In this document: positions 55,830 to 63,561 of the stretch, in pieces | Position numbering within the stretch: position 1 is the stretch's first letter | Layout of the letters: the number at the start of each line of letters is the position of its first letter | Assembly (NCBI GenBank): GCA_024178355.1 | Contig: JAMZNZ010000003.1 | Span: 390,527 to 454,526 of the forward strand | Length of the DNA: 64,000 nucleotides | From: Maricaulaceae bacterium EIL42A08 | GTDB lineage: Bacteria; Pseudomonadota; Alphaproteobacteria; Caulobacterales; Maricaulaceae | Direction: 5' to 3' | Position numbers and translations under genes: made by a program | The notes under the pieces: generated by a model | Databases searched by the model: none | What the model was told of the DNA's origin: nothing | Seen by the model: only the letters and a program-made list of their open reading frames with translations

Positions 55830-57318
55830 CGACGTCGACGGTGAGCCGGCTGCGCGCAAGGCTCTGCCGCGCTATGATGCTGTAATCATTGGGGCAGGCT
55901 TTGCAGGGCTCGCCATGGGCCGACGGCTCAAGCTGTTAGGCGTTGAAAATTTCGTCATTCTGGAGCGCGGCAATTCGGTGGGCGGTGTCTGGCGGGACAA
56001 CCGCTATCCCGGCGCGGCCTGTGACGTGCCAAGCCATCTTTATTCCTACTCCTTCTTCCTGAACCCGGACTGGAGCCGCAAATATTCTCCCCAGTCTGAA
56101 ATTCTGGCCTATCTGGAGCGGGCCGCGGCTGAGTTCGGACTTCTTCCCCATATCAAGCTGGGCCAGACGGTCACGGCGCTGAAATTCTATCCCGATGCCG
56201 GTTTGTGGCGGGTGAAGCTCGCCAGCGGCAAATATGTGGATGCCCGCACAGTGATCAGCGCCGTGGGGCAGCTCTCCGAGCCGGTCACGCCAGACATCAA
56301 GGACAGCGAACTGTTCGAAGGCACCATGGTGCATAGTGCGCGCTGGGCAGCCAAGGCGAACTATGCGGGCAAGCGTGTCGCGGTCATTGGCAACGCAGCA
56401 AGTGCGATCCAGCTTATACCGAAGCTGGCTGAAACGGCGCGAAACCTGACCATCTTCCAGCGCACGCCAAACTGGGTGGTCAACAAGCCTGACCGGTCCT
56501 TCACGAAGGTGGAGAAATGGCTGTTTCGAAAGCTGCCGGTCTGGCACCGGATCTATCGGCGGATCAGCTTCATCATCCATGAGAGCCGCTATTCGGCCTT
56601 CGTGAAGAACTCCATCGCCAGTGACTTTACCCGCTGGCGGCTAAAGCGGCGTTTGAAGCGCGAAGTGTCTGATCCGGTGCTGCGCGAAATGCTGACGCCG
56701 AATTATCCGCCGGGGTGTAAGCGCATCCTGCTCTCCAGCGACTTTTACAACATTGTCCAGAAGCCGAATGTGCGTGTTGTGGCTCGCCGCCCGGCGCGTC
56801 TTGATCGCGACGGCATCATCACGCCTGATGGGGAGCGCATCGGTGTGGACGCCATCATTTTTGCGACCGGCTTCAAGGCGACAGAGTTTCTCGCCGGACT
56901 GACGGTGATCGGGCCAGAGGGCAAGACCCTGAAGGACGCCTGGGGCGCCAGCCCGCGCGCCTACCGCGGCGTGGCGGTTAGCGGTTTTCCCAATCTTTTC
57001 ATGATGTACGGGCCGAACACCAATCTGGGCCACAACTCGATCATCTACATGCTGGAGCAGCAGAGCGCCTATATCGGCAAACAGGTTTCACGCCTTCTGA
57101 GCGAGGATTTGCGCACGCTCGATGTCGATCCTGAAGCTGAAGCCAGGTTCAATAAAAAGCTCCAGAAGCGCCTGCGCCGAACCGTCTGGGCGGCCGATTG
57201 CCCGTCCTGGTACAAGACCGAAGACGGGCTGATCACCAACAACTGGCACGGTCATGCCAGTGAGTTTGCAGGCGCGCTGAAGAAGAAAGACGAGAAAGAC
57301 TGGATCGCCAATTCCTGA
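55810..57318 (+). CDS. Baeyer-Villiger-type flavin monooxygenase
   Basis: 502 residues from ATG 55810. Two Rossmann motifs (VIIGAGFAGLAMG near residue 25-37; VIGNAASAIQL) and the full type I BVMO fingerprint F169-x-G-x3-H175-x3-W179. Also WRDNRYPGAACDVPSHLYSYSF, common to cyclohexanone/phenylacetone monooxygenase-like proteins. Such enzymes insert oxygen beside a carbonyl, turning ketones into esters with NADPH and O2. Starts inside the synthetase gene end (20-base overlap), so last member of the operon. Confidence 0.9.
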   Translation: MEPTNTDDVDGEPAARKALPRYDAVIIGAGFAGLAMGRRLKLLGVENFVILERGNSVGGVWRDNRYPGAACDVPSHLYSYSFFLNPDWSRKYSPQSEILAYLERAAAEFGLLPHIKLGQTVTALKFYPDAGLWRVKLASGKYVDARTVISAVGQLSEPVTPDIKDSELFEGTMVHSARWAAKANYAGKRVAVIGNAASAIQLIPKLAETARNLTIFQRTPNWVVNKPDRSFTKVEKWLFRKLPVWHRIYRRISFIIHESRYSAFVKNSIASDFTRWRLKRRLKREVSDPVLREMLTPNYPPGCKRILLSSDFYNIVQKPNVRVVARRPARLDRDGIITPDGERIGVDAIIFATGFKATEFLAGLTVIGPEGKTLKDAWGASPRAYRGVAVSGFPNLFMMYGPNTNLGHNSIIYMLEQQSAYIGKQVSRLLSEDLRTLDVDPEAEARFNKKLQKRLRRTVWAADCPSWYKTEDGLITNNWHGHASEFAGALKKKDEKDWIANS

Positions 57319-57342
57319 GGGACTTTGAATTTTATCCTGAAG

Positions 57343-57443
57343 GTCCTTCGAGACGGCTTTCAGCCTCCTCAGGATGAGGAGTACATAGAGCTCAAATTTC
57401 CCTCATCCTGAGGAGCGAGCTTTTGGCGAGCGTCTCGAAGGAC
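57343..57443. repeat. Nested palindromic intergenic repeat
   Basis: Two nested perfect inverted repeats: 13-base outer arms GTCCTTCGAGACG (57343-57355) / CGTCTCGAAGGAC (57431-57443) and 15-base inner arms (57365-57379 / 57401-57415, core CTCAGGATGAGG). This motif pair is a widespread alphaproteobacterial intergenic element. Located between convergent genes, it may serve as a bidirectional transcript end. Confidence 0.9.
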
Positions 57444-57455
57444 GCACGACCACCC

Positions 57456-58370
57456 TTAAAACACGCGCTTCGCCCAGCGCTTCACATGACCTACTGAAAC
57501 AATGGCTTCAGGCAGGACAGGCGCGAAGAGCTGGAAGTCGTGCCACATGGCTTCCCAGACCTCACACGTCACGTCGACGCCGGCGGCCTGCATCTTTTCG
57601 GTCAGGCGCGTGGAGTCATCAAACAGGATCTCGTCCTCGCCCACCTGGATGAGGGTTGGCGGCAGGCCGGACAAGTCCGCAAATAGAGGCGAGGCTTCCG
57701 GGTCCTGTGCATCGCGGCCATCAAGGTACAGCGCGGCACCCTGTTCAAGATAGTGCGGCTTGAGCATCGGGTCTTTGTGGGCGCGGGTTCTGGAGCTTTC
57801 GCCTGACGCAGACAGGTCCGTCCAGGGGGAAAGCAGGAAGAGGCCATCGGGCATGGCTCGTCCCGCATCACGGTGTCGGATGACGCTGGCGAGCGTTAAG
57901 CCACCGCCAGCGCTGTCGCCGGATACGATGAGCGGGCCATCGACTTTACCGCGCAGCTCGGCCAGAGCATCGCTGCCGTCCTCAATCGCGGCGGGGCAGA
58001 CATGCTCCGGCGCGAGGCGGTAGTCGAGCGACCAGGCTTCAACTTTCAAGGCGCGCGCAAGCTGGGACACATAGGGCTTGTGGCTCTGCGGAGAACCGAT
58101 GCAATAGCCGCCCCCGTGCAGAAACAAAAGCCCACCTGGGCGCGTTTCGGCCGGTTTGAAATGCAGGGCAGGTCGACCGGAAAGCTCGATCTGGCTGACC
58201 TTAACGCCCTCAGCAATCGGCGCGCGATCCCCGCCCTTGTCGATACGTGCACGCGCCAGTTGGCGCGGGTTCTCCGGCGACATAACTTTAAGACCGGCCT
58301 GACGGGCAAGGTGTCGGGCGAACATGCGGCGCAGGCCGAGGCCGGGCTGTTTCTTAATCGTTTCAATCAT
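57456..58370 (-). CDS. HSL-family alpha/beta hydrolase (esterase)
   Basis: 304 residues. Hormone-sensitive-lipase family: oxyanion motif LFLHGGGYCIG (HGGG at 85-88), nucleophile Ser153 in VSGDSAGGGL, acid in QVGEDEILFDD and catalytic His in WHDFQLF. Hydrolyses small or medium carboxylic esters. It faces the BVMO operon end on the opposite strand and is divergent (15-base gap) from the OYE gene, so sharing a promoter region with it. Ester cleavage fits the product of a BVMO. Confidence 0.9.
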   Translation of the reverse strand: MIETIKKQPGLGLRRMFARHLARQAGLKVMSPENPRQLARARIDKGGDRAPIAEGVKVSQIELSGRPALHFKPAETRPGGLLFLHGGGYCIGSPQSHKPYVSQLARALKVEAWSLDYRLAPEHVCPAAIEDGSDALAELRGKVDGPLIVSGDSAGGGLTLASVIRHRDAGRAMPDGLFLLSPWTDLSASGESSRTRAHKDPMLKPHYLEQGAALYLDGRDAQDPEASPLFADLSGLPPTLIQVGEDEILFDDSTRLTEKMQAAGVDVTCEVWEAMWHDFQLFAPVLPEAIVSVGHVKRWAKRVF

Positions 58371-58385
58371 CTCGCGAGGCCATCA

Positions 58386-59669
58386 ATGAGCATCAAACTG
58401 GGATCAGAGCTTACCCTGCCATGCGGGGTGAAAATTCCCAACCGTCTGGCGAAGGCTGCGATGACAGAAGGCCTGGCCGAACCACGTGGTATTGCCGGTG
58501 AGCGCATTGCCACCGCCTACCGGCGCTGGGCTGAAGGGGGCATTGGCCTGTCGCTCACCGGAAACATCATGATTGACCGTCGATACCGCGAGCGCCCGGC
58601 CAATGTGGTTGTGGATGGTGAGCAAAGCGCTGAAGGCATGGCGGGGCTCAAGGCCTACGCCGAGGCAGCAAAGACCGGCGGCACCATTGCCATCGCCCAG
58701 ATTTCCCATGCCGGACGCCAGACCCCGGCCAGTATCGCGCCGGAACCGGTCGGTCCGTCCGCGGTCGCGGTCAAACTGCCTGGCGGCCTGTTTGCTGAGC
58801 CACGCGCCCTGACAGGCGATGAGATCCACGACGTGATCGCGCGCTTTGCCCATACCGCAAAAACGCTGTGTAAGGCCGGCTTTGATGGCGTGCAGGTGCA
58901 CGCGGCCCACGGGTATCTGATCAGTGAGTTTCTCAATCCGCTGGTAAATCAGCGCAATGATGACTGGGGTGGCTCGCTGGAAAACCGCGCGCGCCTGCTG
59001 CTGGAGGCCGTGCGCGCCGTGCGTGAAGCGGTGGGCCCGAAGAAGATCGTCAGCGTGAAGCTGAACTCCTCTGATTTCCAGAAAGGCGGCTTCAGCTTTG
59101 AAGACTGCCTGAAGGTCGTGGCGCTGCTGGATCAGGAAAGTGTCGACCTGTTGGAAATCTCCGGCGGCAATTACGAACAGCCGCGCATGATGGGGCTTGA
59201 GGGCACCGAGCCAGTGTTTGAGGGGGAAGTGCGTGAAAGCACCAAGGCCCGCGAAGCCTATTTCATGGCTTACGCCGAGGAGGTCATCAAGGCCGCCAAG
59301 ACCCCAGTCATGGTGACCGGCGGCTTCCGGTCCAGGCAGGCCATGGAAGAGGCGCTGGAGGCGGGCGTCGCCATGATCGGCATTGGTCGGCCTCTCTGTG
59401 TGGACGTGGATGCGCCATCACGCTTGCTCGCCGGTGAGATCGACCAGCTGCCAGCCTACGAAAAAGGTCTTGTGCTTGGGTCTGGTCAGTGGGGCCCGGC
59501 TTCCGACAATGAGGTCATCAAGGCCGCAAACGGCTTTGCCAACATGGCCTTCTTCTATCGCAATATCCTGCGTCTGGGCGACGGCAAACCGACCAAGCGC
59601 AAGATGTGGCTTTTGCCAGCGCTCATCGCCCATCAGCTAGAAGAAATGCGCGACGCGAAATCGATATAA
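58386..59669 (+). CDS. NADH:flavin oxidoreductase (Old Yellow Enzyme family)
   Basis: 427 residues from ATG 58386; a longer frame back to 58002 is antisense to the esterase and not family-like. FMN TIM-barrel: LGSELTLPCGVKIPNRLAKAAMTEGLA, ISHAGRQTP, GFDGVQVHAAHGYLISEFLNP with the active-site HAAH, NQRNDDWGGSLENRARLLLE, and MVTGGFRSRQAMEEAL. Reduces activated C=C bonds (enones, enoyl or dienoyl-CoA). No C-terminal FeS/FAD domain as in full dienoyl-CoA reductase. Starts 15 bases from the divergent esterase. Confidence 0.92.
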   Translation: MSIKLGSELTLPCGVKIPNRLAKAAMTEGLAEPRGIAGERIATAYRRWAEGGIGLSLTGNIMIDRRYRERPANVVVDGEQSAEGMAGLKAYAEAAKTGGTIAIAQISHAGRQTPASIAPEPVGPSAVAVKLPGGLFAEPRALTGDEIHDVIARFAHTAKTLCKAGFDGVQVHAAHGYLISEFLNPLVNQRNDDWGGSLENRARLLLEAVRAVREAVGPKKIVSVKLNSSDFQKGGFSFEDCLKVVALLDQESVDLLEISGGNYEQPRMMGLEGTEPVFEGEVRESTKAREAYFMAYAEEVIKAAKTPVMVTGGFRSRQAMEEALEAGVAMIGIGRPLCVDVDAPSRLLAGEIDQLPAYEKGLVLGSGQWGPASDNEVIKAANGFANMAFFYRNILRLGDGKPTKRKMWLLPALIAHQLEEMRDAKSI

Positions 59670-59680
59670 GACGGCTGAAC

Positions 59681-59760
59681 GGGTTTAAAAAATGAATTAA
59701 TTCAGTTATTTATAATAGTTTTGAATTTCATAAATTTACAAGCTTTTGATTGAATAGAAG
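59681..59760 (+). promoter_or_regulatory. AT-rich promoter region before the pentapeptide gene
   Basis: A strikingly A/T-rich stretch in a GC-rich genome, with a perfect -10 TATAAT at 59711-59716 and a 10-base palindrome GAATTAATTC just upstream; no good -35 at normal spacing. Confidence 0.35.
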
Positions 59761-59790
59761 AAGACATGTCATCTTGAGGGCGCGTCATGA

Positions 59791-60864
59791 GTGTATTCAA
59801 CGAAGCTGCGGATTCCAGGTTTTCACAGCACGAACGGTTTGTACGAGGCGTTATGGGTGGCGCGCGGCTGTCTCAACGGCCTGGGCGTCATCAATGACGG
59901 CTGCCCAGCCCTTGCTGCTCGCGAAGACTCCAGCGGGCGCATCATCAGCCGTGGTTGCCCCGTGGCCGCGATGGTCGTGGGCGACCACGTTAAAGCCGCG
60001 ACCGGCGAGGTGACGGGCAAAGCGCTCATACCGCGCGGTGCCGATCTTTATCGGTCAAAACTGGATGGCGCTGATTTTCGCCAGGCGGTTCTGGTTCGGG
60101 CCGACCGCGATCCAGGCCTGGTACCAGCGGGTCTGAATTTTGACGAAGACGGCGACATGAAGGGCGGAAACGTCGATTTTCGCAACTGCTCCATGGTGGG
60201 CGCTCAGCTCGGGAATGCAAAGCTCAAAGGGGCTGACTTCAGTGGTGCAAACCTGCACGGGGCCGACCTGTCGGGCGCTGATATCCGCGACGCCAACCTT
60301 AACGGTGCCATTCTGACAGCGGCCAACCTTGAAGGCGCAGCGATTGACGGCGTCACGATGGAAAACGTGCTGCGTGATCCTGACGCCAAAGCGCTTGCCC
60401 GCGCTGAGGACCTCCGCTCACGTATCGAAGCCAATGACACTTACACCCATTCGCTGGGTAAAAAGGGCAAGCGCGGGCGCTTTGACGGTGAAGATCTGCG
60501 CCCCCTTGGTGATGCTTTCCACAAGAGTGGCCTGGTCGGCGCGACCTTTAAAAATGCATGCGGCGTGGGTCTGAATTTCAGAGGGGTGATATTGATCGGT
60601 GCGTCCTTTGAAGGGGCGGACCTTCGAAATGCCCGTTTTGAGGGGGCTGATCTTCGTGGCTGCAATTTCAAGAACTGCAATCTGAACCACGCCGACTTTT
60701 CACGCTCGGAACTCACCGCGTTCGATGGGATGTCAGGGCGTCGCTTCCCACCGAACTTTTCTGGCGCAAGCATGCACTCGACCAATTTTGATGAGGTGGT
60801 GCTGGAAGACGATATGACGCTGAATGAAGTGCTCGGCCTGAAGCCTGCGCAAAAAGTGGCGTAG
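59791..60864 (+). CDS. Pentapeptide-repeat protein with chimeric N-terminus (gene probably disrupted)
   Basis: 357 residues if read from GTG 59791. From residue 84 on it is a pentapeptide-repeat protein (A[DN]LxG units: GADFSGANLHGADLSGADIR, later SFEGADLRNARFEGADLRG) forming right-handed quadrilateral beta-helices; such proteins often act as scaffolds. Residues 23-83 come from a 181-base exact copy of antisense esterase DNA. The best ribosome site (GAGGG) serves ATG 59787 in another frame, which stops at about 59898. Deleting the 181 bases joins ATG 59787 to the repeat frame, giving ...VRGVMGADLYRSKLDGADF. So the original gene likely ran 59787-60864 without the insert; whether the GTG rescues it is open. 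Confidence 0.7.
   Translation: MYSTKLRIPGFHSTNGLYEALWVARGCLNGLGVINDGCPALAAREDSSGRIISRGCPVAAMVVGDHVKAATGEVTGKALIPRGADLYRSKLDGADFRQAVLVRADRDPGLVPAGLNFDEDGDMKGGNVDFRNCSMVGAQLGNAKLKGADFSGANLHGADLSGADIRDANLNGAILTAANLEGAAIDGVTMENVLRDPDAKALARAEDLRSRIEANDTYTHSLGKKGKRGRFDGEDLRPLGDAFHKSGLVGATFKNACGVGLNFRGVILIGASFEGADLRNARFEGADLRGCNFKNCNLNHADFSRSELTAFDGMSGRRFPPNFSGASMHSTNFDEVVLEDDMTLNEVLGLKPAQKVA
59858..60038 (+). repeat. 181-bp exact direct repeat, copy A (inserted)
   Basis: Identical base for base to 61532-61712, in the same orientation in the window, 1674 bases away. In this copy the sequence interrupts the pentapeptide gene near its 5' end. No terminal inverted repeat, target duplication or transposase. 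Confidence 0.95.
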
Positions 60865-60897
60865 CGGGCGTCAGTCGCGCTGCCCGATCATGCAGCC

Positions 60898-61833
60898 CTA
60901 CCCCGCCTGCGCCGCGACGCGTTCAGCCCAGTTCGCGAAGTCATCCATCGCCTGCTCATAGCCTTCGTCATTAAGCGTCTCGTGGCGGCCCTTAGGGTCG
61001 AAGCGCATCGTCGCGTCAATAAAGCGGGCGTTGTAGAGCCGGGCTTTAAGCGTATCCATGGCTTCACCCTTGTCGGTGGCGGGGTCCTCGCCGCCGGCAG
61101 CCATGTGAATGGGCAGATCAAGGCGCATCATGCGCGTACGGTTCTCATCCGAACCGCGCTCCACCAGCTCGATAAAGTCGCGCCATAGCGAGATTGAAGC
61201 CGGTGCGCCGCACAGCGGATCGTTGATGTAGGCGTCCACCTCGTCAGGAATACGTGACAGCCAGTCAAAGTCAGTACGGGCGTCTTTCACCTGCTTGCCC
61301 CAAGCCTTGAACGCCAGCGCATCCATCCAGGTGGAGGGGGCCGTCGCCTTCTTGAACAGGCCTTCGATGCCAAGCACGGTCCTCATCAGGTTTGCCCGGC
61401 TACCGAGCGCCAGATTGGCATTCCAGACCGCCAGCCCTGCGATCTCGCCCTTGCGCTCCTGGGCGTGATTCATGGCGATGACGCCGCCCATGGAGTGTCC
61501 AAAGACGATATGGGGCAGCGTGCCGAAATGCTGGCGCGCGGCTGTCTCAACGGCCTGGGCGTCATCAATGACGGCTGCCCAGCCCTTGCTGCTCGCGAAG
61601 ACTCCAGCGGGCGCATCATCAGCCGTGGTTGCCCCGTGGCCGCGATGGTCGTGGGCGACCACGTTAAAGCCGCGACCGGCGAGGTGACGGGCAAAGCGCT
61701 CATACCGCGCGGCGTGTTCTGAAAGGCCGTGGTGAATCTGCACCGTCGCGCGCGCTTCACCTTGTGCGGCAAGCCTGCGCCAGGCAAGGCTGGCTCCAGA
61801 GGGACTGGACAGGGTTTCGGCCTGGAACTCCAT
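60898..61833 (-). CDS. Lysophospholipase/monoglyceride lipase-like alpha/beta hydrolase
   Basis: 311 residues from ATG 61833 with AAAGGAAAA upstream; an extended frame to 61929 would overlap glpK. Hydrolase_4/serine aminopeptidase S33 fold: HHGLSEHAARYERFA, VVAHDHRGHG, nucleophile Ser114 in FGHSMGG, acid in MAAGGEDPATDKG and His in KGRHETLNDE. Monoacylglycerol or lysophospholipid hydrolysis is typical. Codons for residues 41-101 lie in the 181-bp repeat, where the frame is intact, so this is the source copy. Divergent from glpK (70-base gap), and glycerol release would suit that neighbour. Confidence 0.9.
   Translation of the reverse strand: MEFQAETLSSPSGASLAWRRLAAQGEARATVQIHHGLSEHAARYERFARHLAGRGFNVVAHDHRGHGATTADDAPAGVFASSKGWAAVIDDAQAVETAARQHFGTLPHIVFGHSMGGVIAMNHAQERKGEIAGLAVWNANLALGSRANLMRTVLGIEGLFKKATAPSTWMDALAFKAWGKQVKDARTDFDWLSRIPDEVDAYINDPLCGAPASISLWRDFIELVERGSDENRTRMMRLDLPIHMAAGGEDPATDKGEAMDTLKARLYNARFIDATMRFDPKGRHETLNDEGYEQAMDDFANWAERVAAQAG
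61532..61712 (+). repeat. 181-bp exact direct repeat, copy B (source, inside the hydrolase gene)
   Basis: Part of the hydrolase coding sequence read on the opposite strand. Exact partner of 59858-60038. Because the hydrolase is complete and conserved here, this is taken as the donor. Confidence 0.95.
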
Positions 61834-61903
61834 GACGGCTTTTCCTTTGTGGGTGGCTTGGCTTAGCTTTGGGCGCAGCATAACCGATGAGAGGCGATCT
61901 GCC

Positions 61904-63382
61904 ATGGCCACACCTGCGCTCCTTGCCATTGATCAGGGCACCACATCCAGCCGGGCTCTGGTGTTTGATTTGAAGGCCAATCTGATCGCCAGCGCGCAGA
62001 AGGAATTTGCCCAGATCTACCCTGAGCCGGGCTGGGTGGAACATGACCCGGAAGTGATCTGGGCGACCGTCCTGTCCACCGCGCGCGAAGCGCTGAGCAA
62101 GGCCGAAGACCAGGGCTTCGAGGTGCAGGCCATCGGCGTCACCAACCAGCGCGAGACCACCATCGTCTGGGACTGCGCCACAGGGCGGCCCATCCATAAC
62201 GCCATCGTGTGGCAGGACCGGCGCACCGCGGATGTGTGCGCGGGCCTGCGTGCGGCGGGGCATGAAAAGCTGATTGCGGAGCGGGCAGGGCTGGTTCTGG
62301 ACCCTTACTTTTCGGCCACTAAGCTCGCCTGGATCCTGGACCATGTGCCCGGCGCAAGAGCCAAGGCTGAAGCCGGGTCGCTCGCCTTCGGGACCGTGGA
62401 CAGCTTCCTGGTCTGGCGACTGACCGGCGGCAAGGTTCACGCGATCGAGGCAACCAATGCCAGCCGGACGAGCCTCTACAGCCTGGCGAAAGGCGATTGG
62501 GACGAGGAGCTTCTCGATATCTTCAACATCCCGACTGCGGTCCTGCCCACCGTCGTCGATAGCGCGGGGGAGATTGGCCACAGCGAGGCGTCTATCTTTG
62601 GTCGCGCCATTCCCATCACCGGCGGTGCAGGCGACCAGCAGGCCGCCGCCATCGGTCAGGCTTGTCTAAAGCCGGGGGAGATGAAATCGACCTATGGCAC
62701 CGGCGCCTTCATGCTGGTCCATACCGGCGAGGAGATTGTCACCTCCACCAACCGCCTGCTCGCCACGACCGCGTGGAAGATCAAGGGCGAGAGCCGCTAC
62801 GCGCTGGAGGGCTCTGTCCTCTCCGCGGGGGCAACGGTTCAGTGGGTGCGCGATGGTCTGGGCCTGATTGCCAAGGCGAGCGAGATCGAAGCGCTCGCTG
62901 CGGACGCGGATCGCGAAAGCGGGGTCTATCTGGTGCCGGCGTTTTCAGGGCTCGGTGCGCCCCACTGGAACCCGGACGCACGGGGCGCGCTGGTGGGCCT
63001 GACGCGGGGCTCAGGCCGGGCGGAGATCGCCCGTGCGGCGCTGGATTCGGTGGCCTATCAGACCCACGACCTCTTGGTGGCCATGGCCGCTGACGGGGTG
63101 GAGGTGTCCACCCTGAAGGTGGATGGCGGCATGACGGTCAACAACGCGCTGATGCAGCGCCTCGCCGATCTGTGCGCGGTGGAGACGATCCGCCCGCGCA
63201 ACGCCGAATGCACCGCCTGGGGCGCAGCCTTCCTCGCAGGGCTGGGAGCCGGGCTCTACAGCTCTATCGAAGATGCCCGCGCGCTCTGGCGCGAAGACCG
63301 CCACTTCGTGCCCGCCATGGACCCGGTCACCCGCGCCCGGCGGCTGTCGGGCTGGGCCGATGCGGTCAAGCGGGTCCTTTGA
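61904..63382 (+). CDS. glpK: Glycerol kinase GlpK
   Basis: 492 residues from ATG 61904 (GAGAGG upstream). FGGY sugar kinase: N-terminal AIDQGTTSSRALVFD, PEPGWVEHDPEVIW, NQRETTIVWD, ATNASRTSLY, GGAGDQQAAAIGQACLKPGEMKSTYGTGAFML, and LKVDGGMTVNNALMQRLADL. Makes glycerol-3-phosphate. Length typical (about 495). No glpD or glpF beside it; next to a lipase-like gene on the other strand. Confidence 0.96.
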   Translation: MATPALLAIDQGTTSSRALVFDLKANLIASAQKEFAQIYPEPGWVEHDPEVIWATVLSTAREALSKAEDQGFEVQAIGVTNQRETTIVWDCATGRPIHNAIVWQDRRTADVCAGLRAAGHEKLIAERAGLVLDPYFSATKLAWILDHVPGARAKAEAGSLAFGTVDSFLVWRLTGGKVHAIEATNASRTSLYSLAKGDWDEELLDIFNIPTAVLPTVVDSAGEIGHSEASIFGRAIPITGGAGDQQAAAIGQACLKPGEMKSTYGTGAFMLVHTGEEIVTSTNRLLATTAWKIKGESRYALEGSVLSAGATVQWVRDGLGLIAKASEIEALAADADRESGVYLVPAFSGLGAPHWNPDARGALVGLTRGSGRAEIARAALDSVAYQTHDLLVAMAADGVEVSTLKVDGGMTVNNALMQRLADLCAVETIRPRNAECTAWGAAFLAGLGAGLYSSIEDARALWREDRHFVPAMDPVTRARRLSGWADAVKRVL

Positions 63383-63395
63383 GTGTGCGTTGAAA

Positions 63396-63481
63396 CCCCG
63401 GCCAAGGCATAGCCGCAGAGCCGGGGCCTTGTGCAATGTAGGGCGCGCAACGCTGATACAGGTCCCGGATCAAGTCCGGGA
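63396..63481. repeat. Two tandem intergenic hairpins
   Basis: First hairpin: CCCCGGC (63396-63402) with GCCGGGG (63420-63426). Second: TCCCGGA / TCCGGGA with the core CCCGGATCAAGTCCGGG (63463-63481), a very common alphaproteobacterial palindromic motif. They lie between glpK and the thioesterase and lack T-runs. Confidence 0.75.
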
Positions 63482-63561
63482 TTTCACAGAAGTGAGCGTG
63501 ATCTCTTCCCAAACGCCTCACCGGCGGGCCATAAAGCGCCTCTCATTCAAGAGGATCGCCC

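Noticed and set aside
58002-58385. 128-residue N-terminal extension of the flavin oxidoreductase
   Set aside because: Lies entirely antisense to the esterase; the family N-terminus (LGSELTLPCGVKIPNR) begins right after ATG 58386.
59684-59700. CtrA-type TTAA-N7-TTAA box
   Set aside because: The two TTAA halves near 59684-59700 are 8 bases apart rather than 7, and the region is simply A/T-rich.
59858-60038. Insertion sequence or MITE as explanation for the 181-bp repeat
   Set aside because: No target-site duplication, no real terminal inverted repeats, no transposase, and the donor is ordinary coding sequence; only two bases (GG) of junction homology.
61465-61722. 85-residue open frame on the plus strand overlapping the hydrolase gene
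   Set aside because: Antisense to conserved hydrolase sequence. It matters only because its duplicate now lies within the pentapeptide frame.
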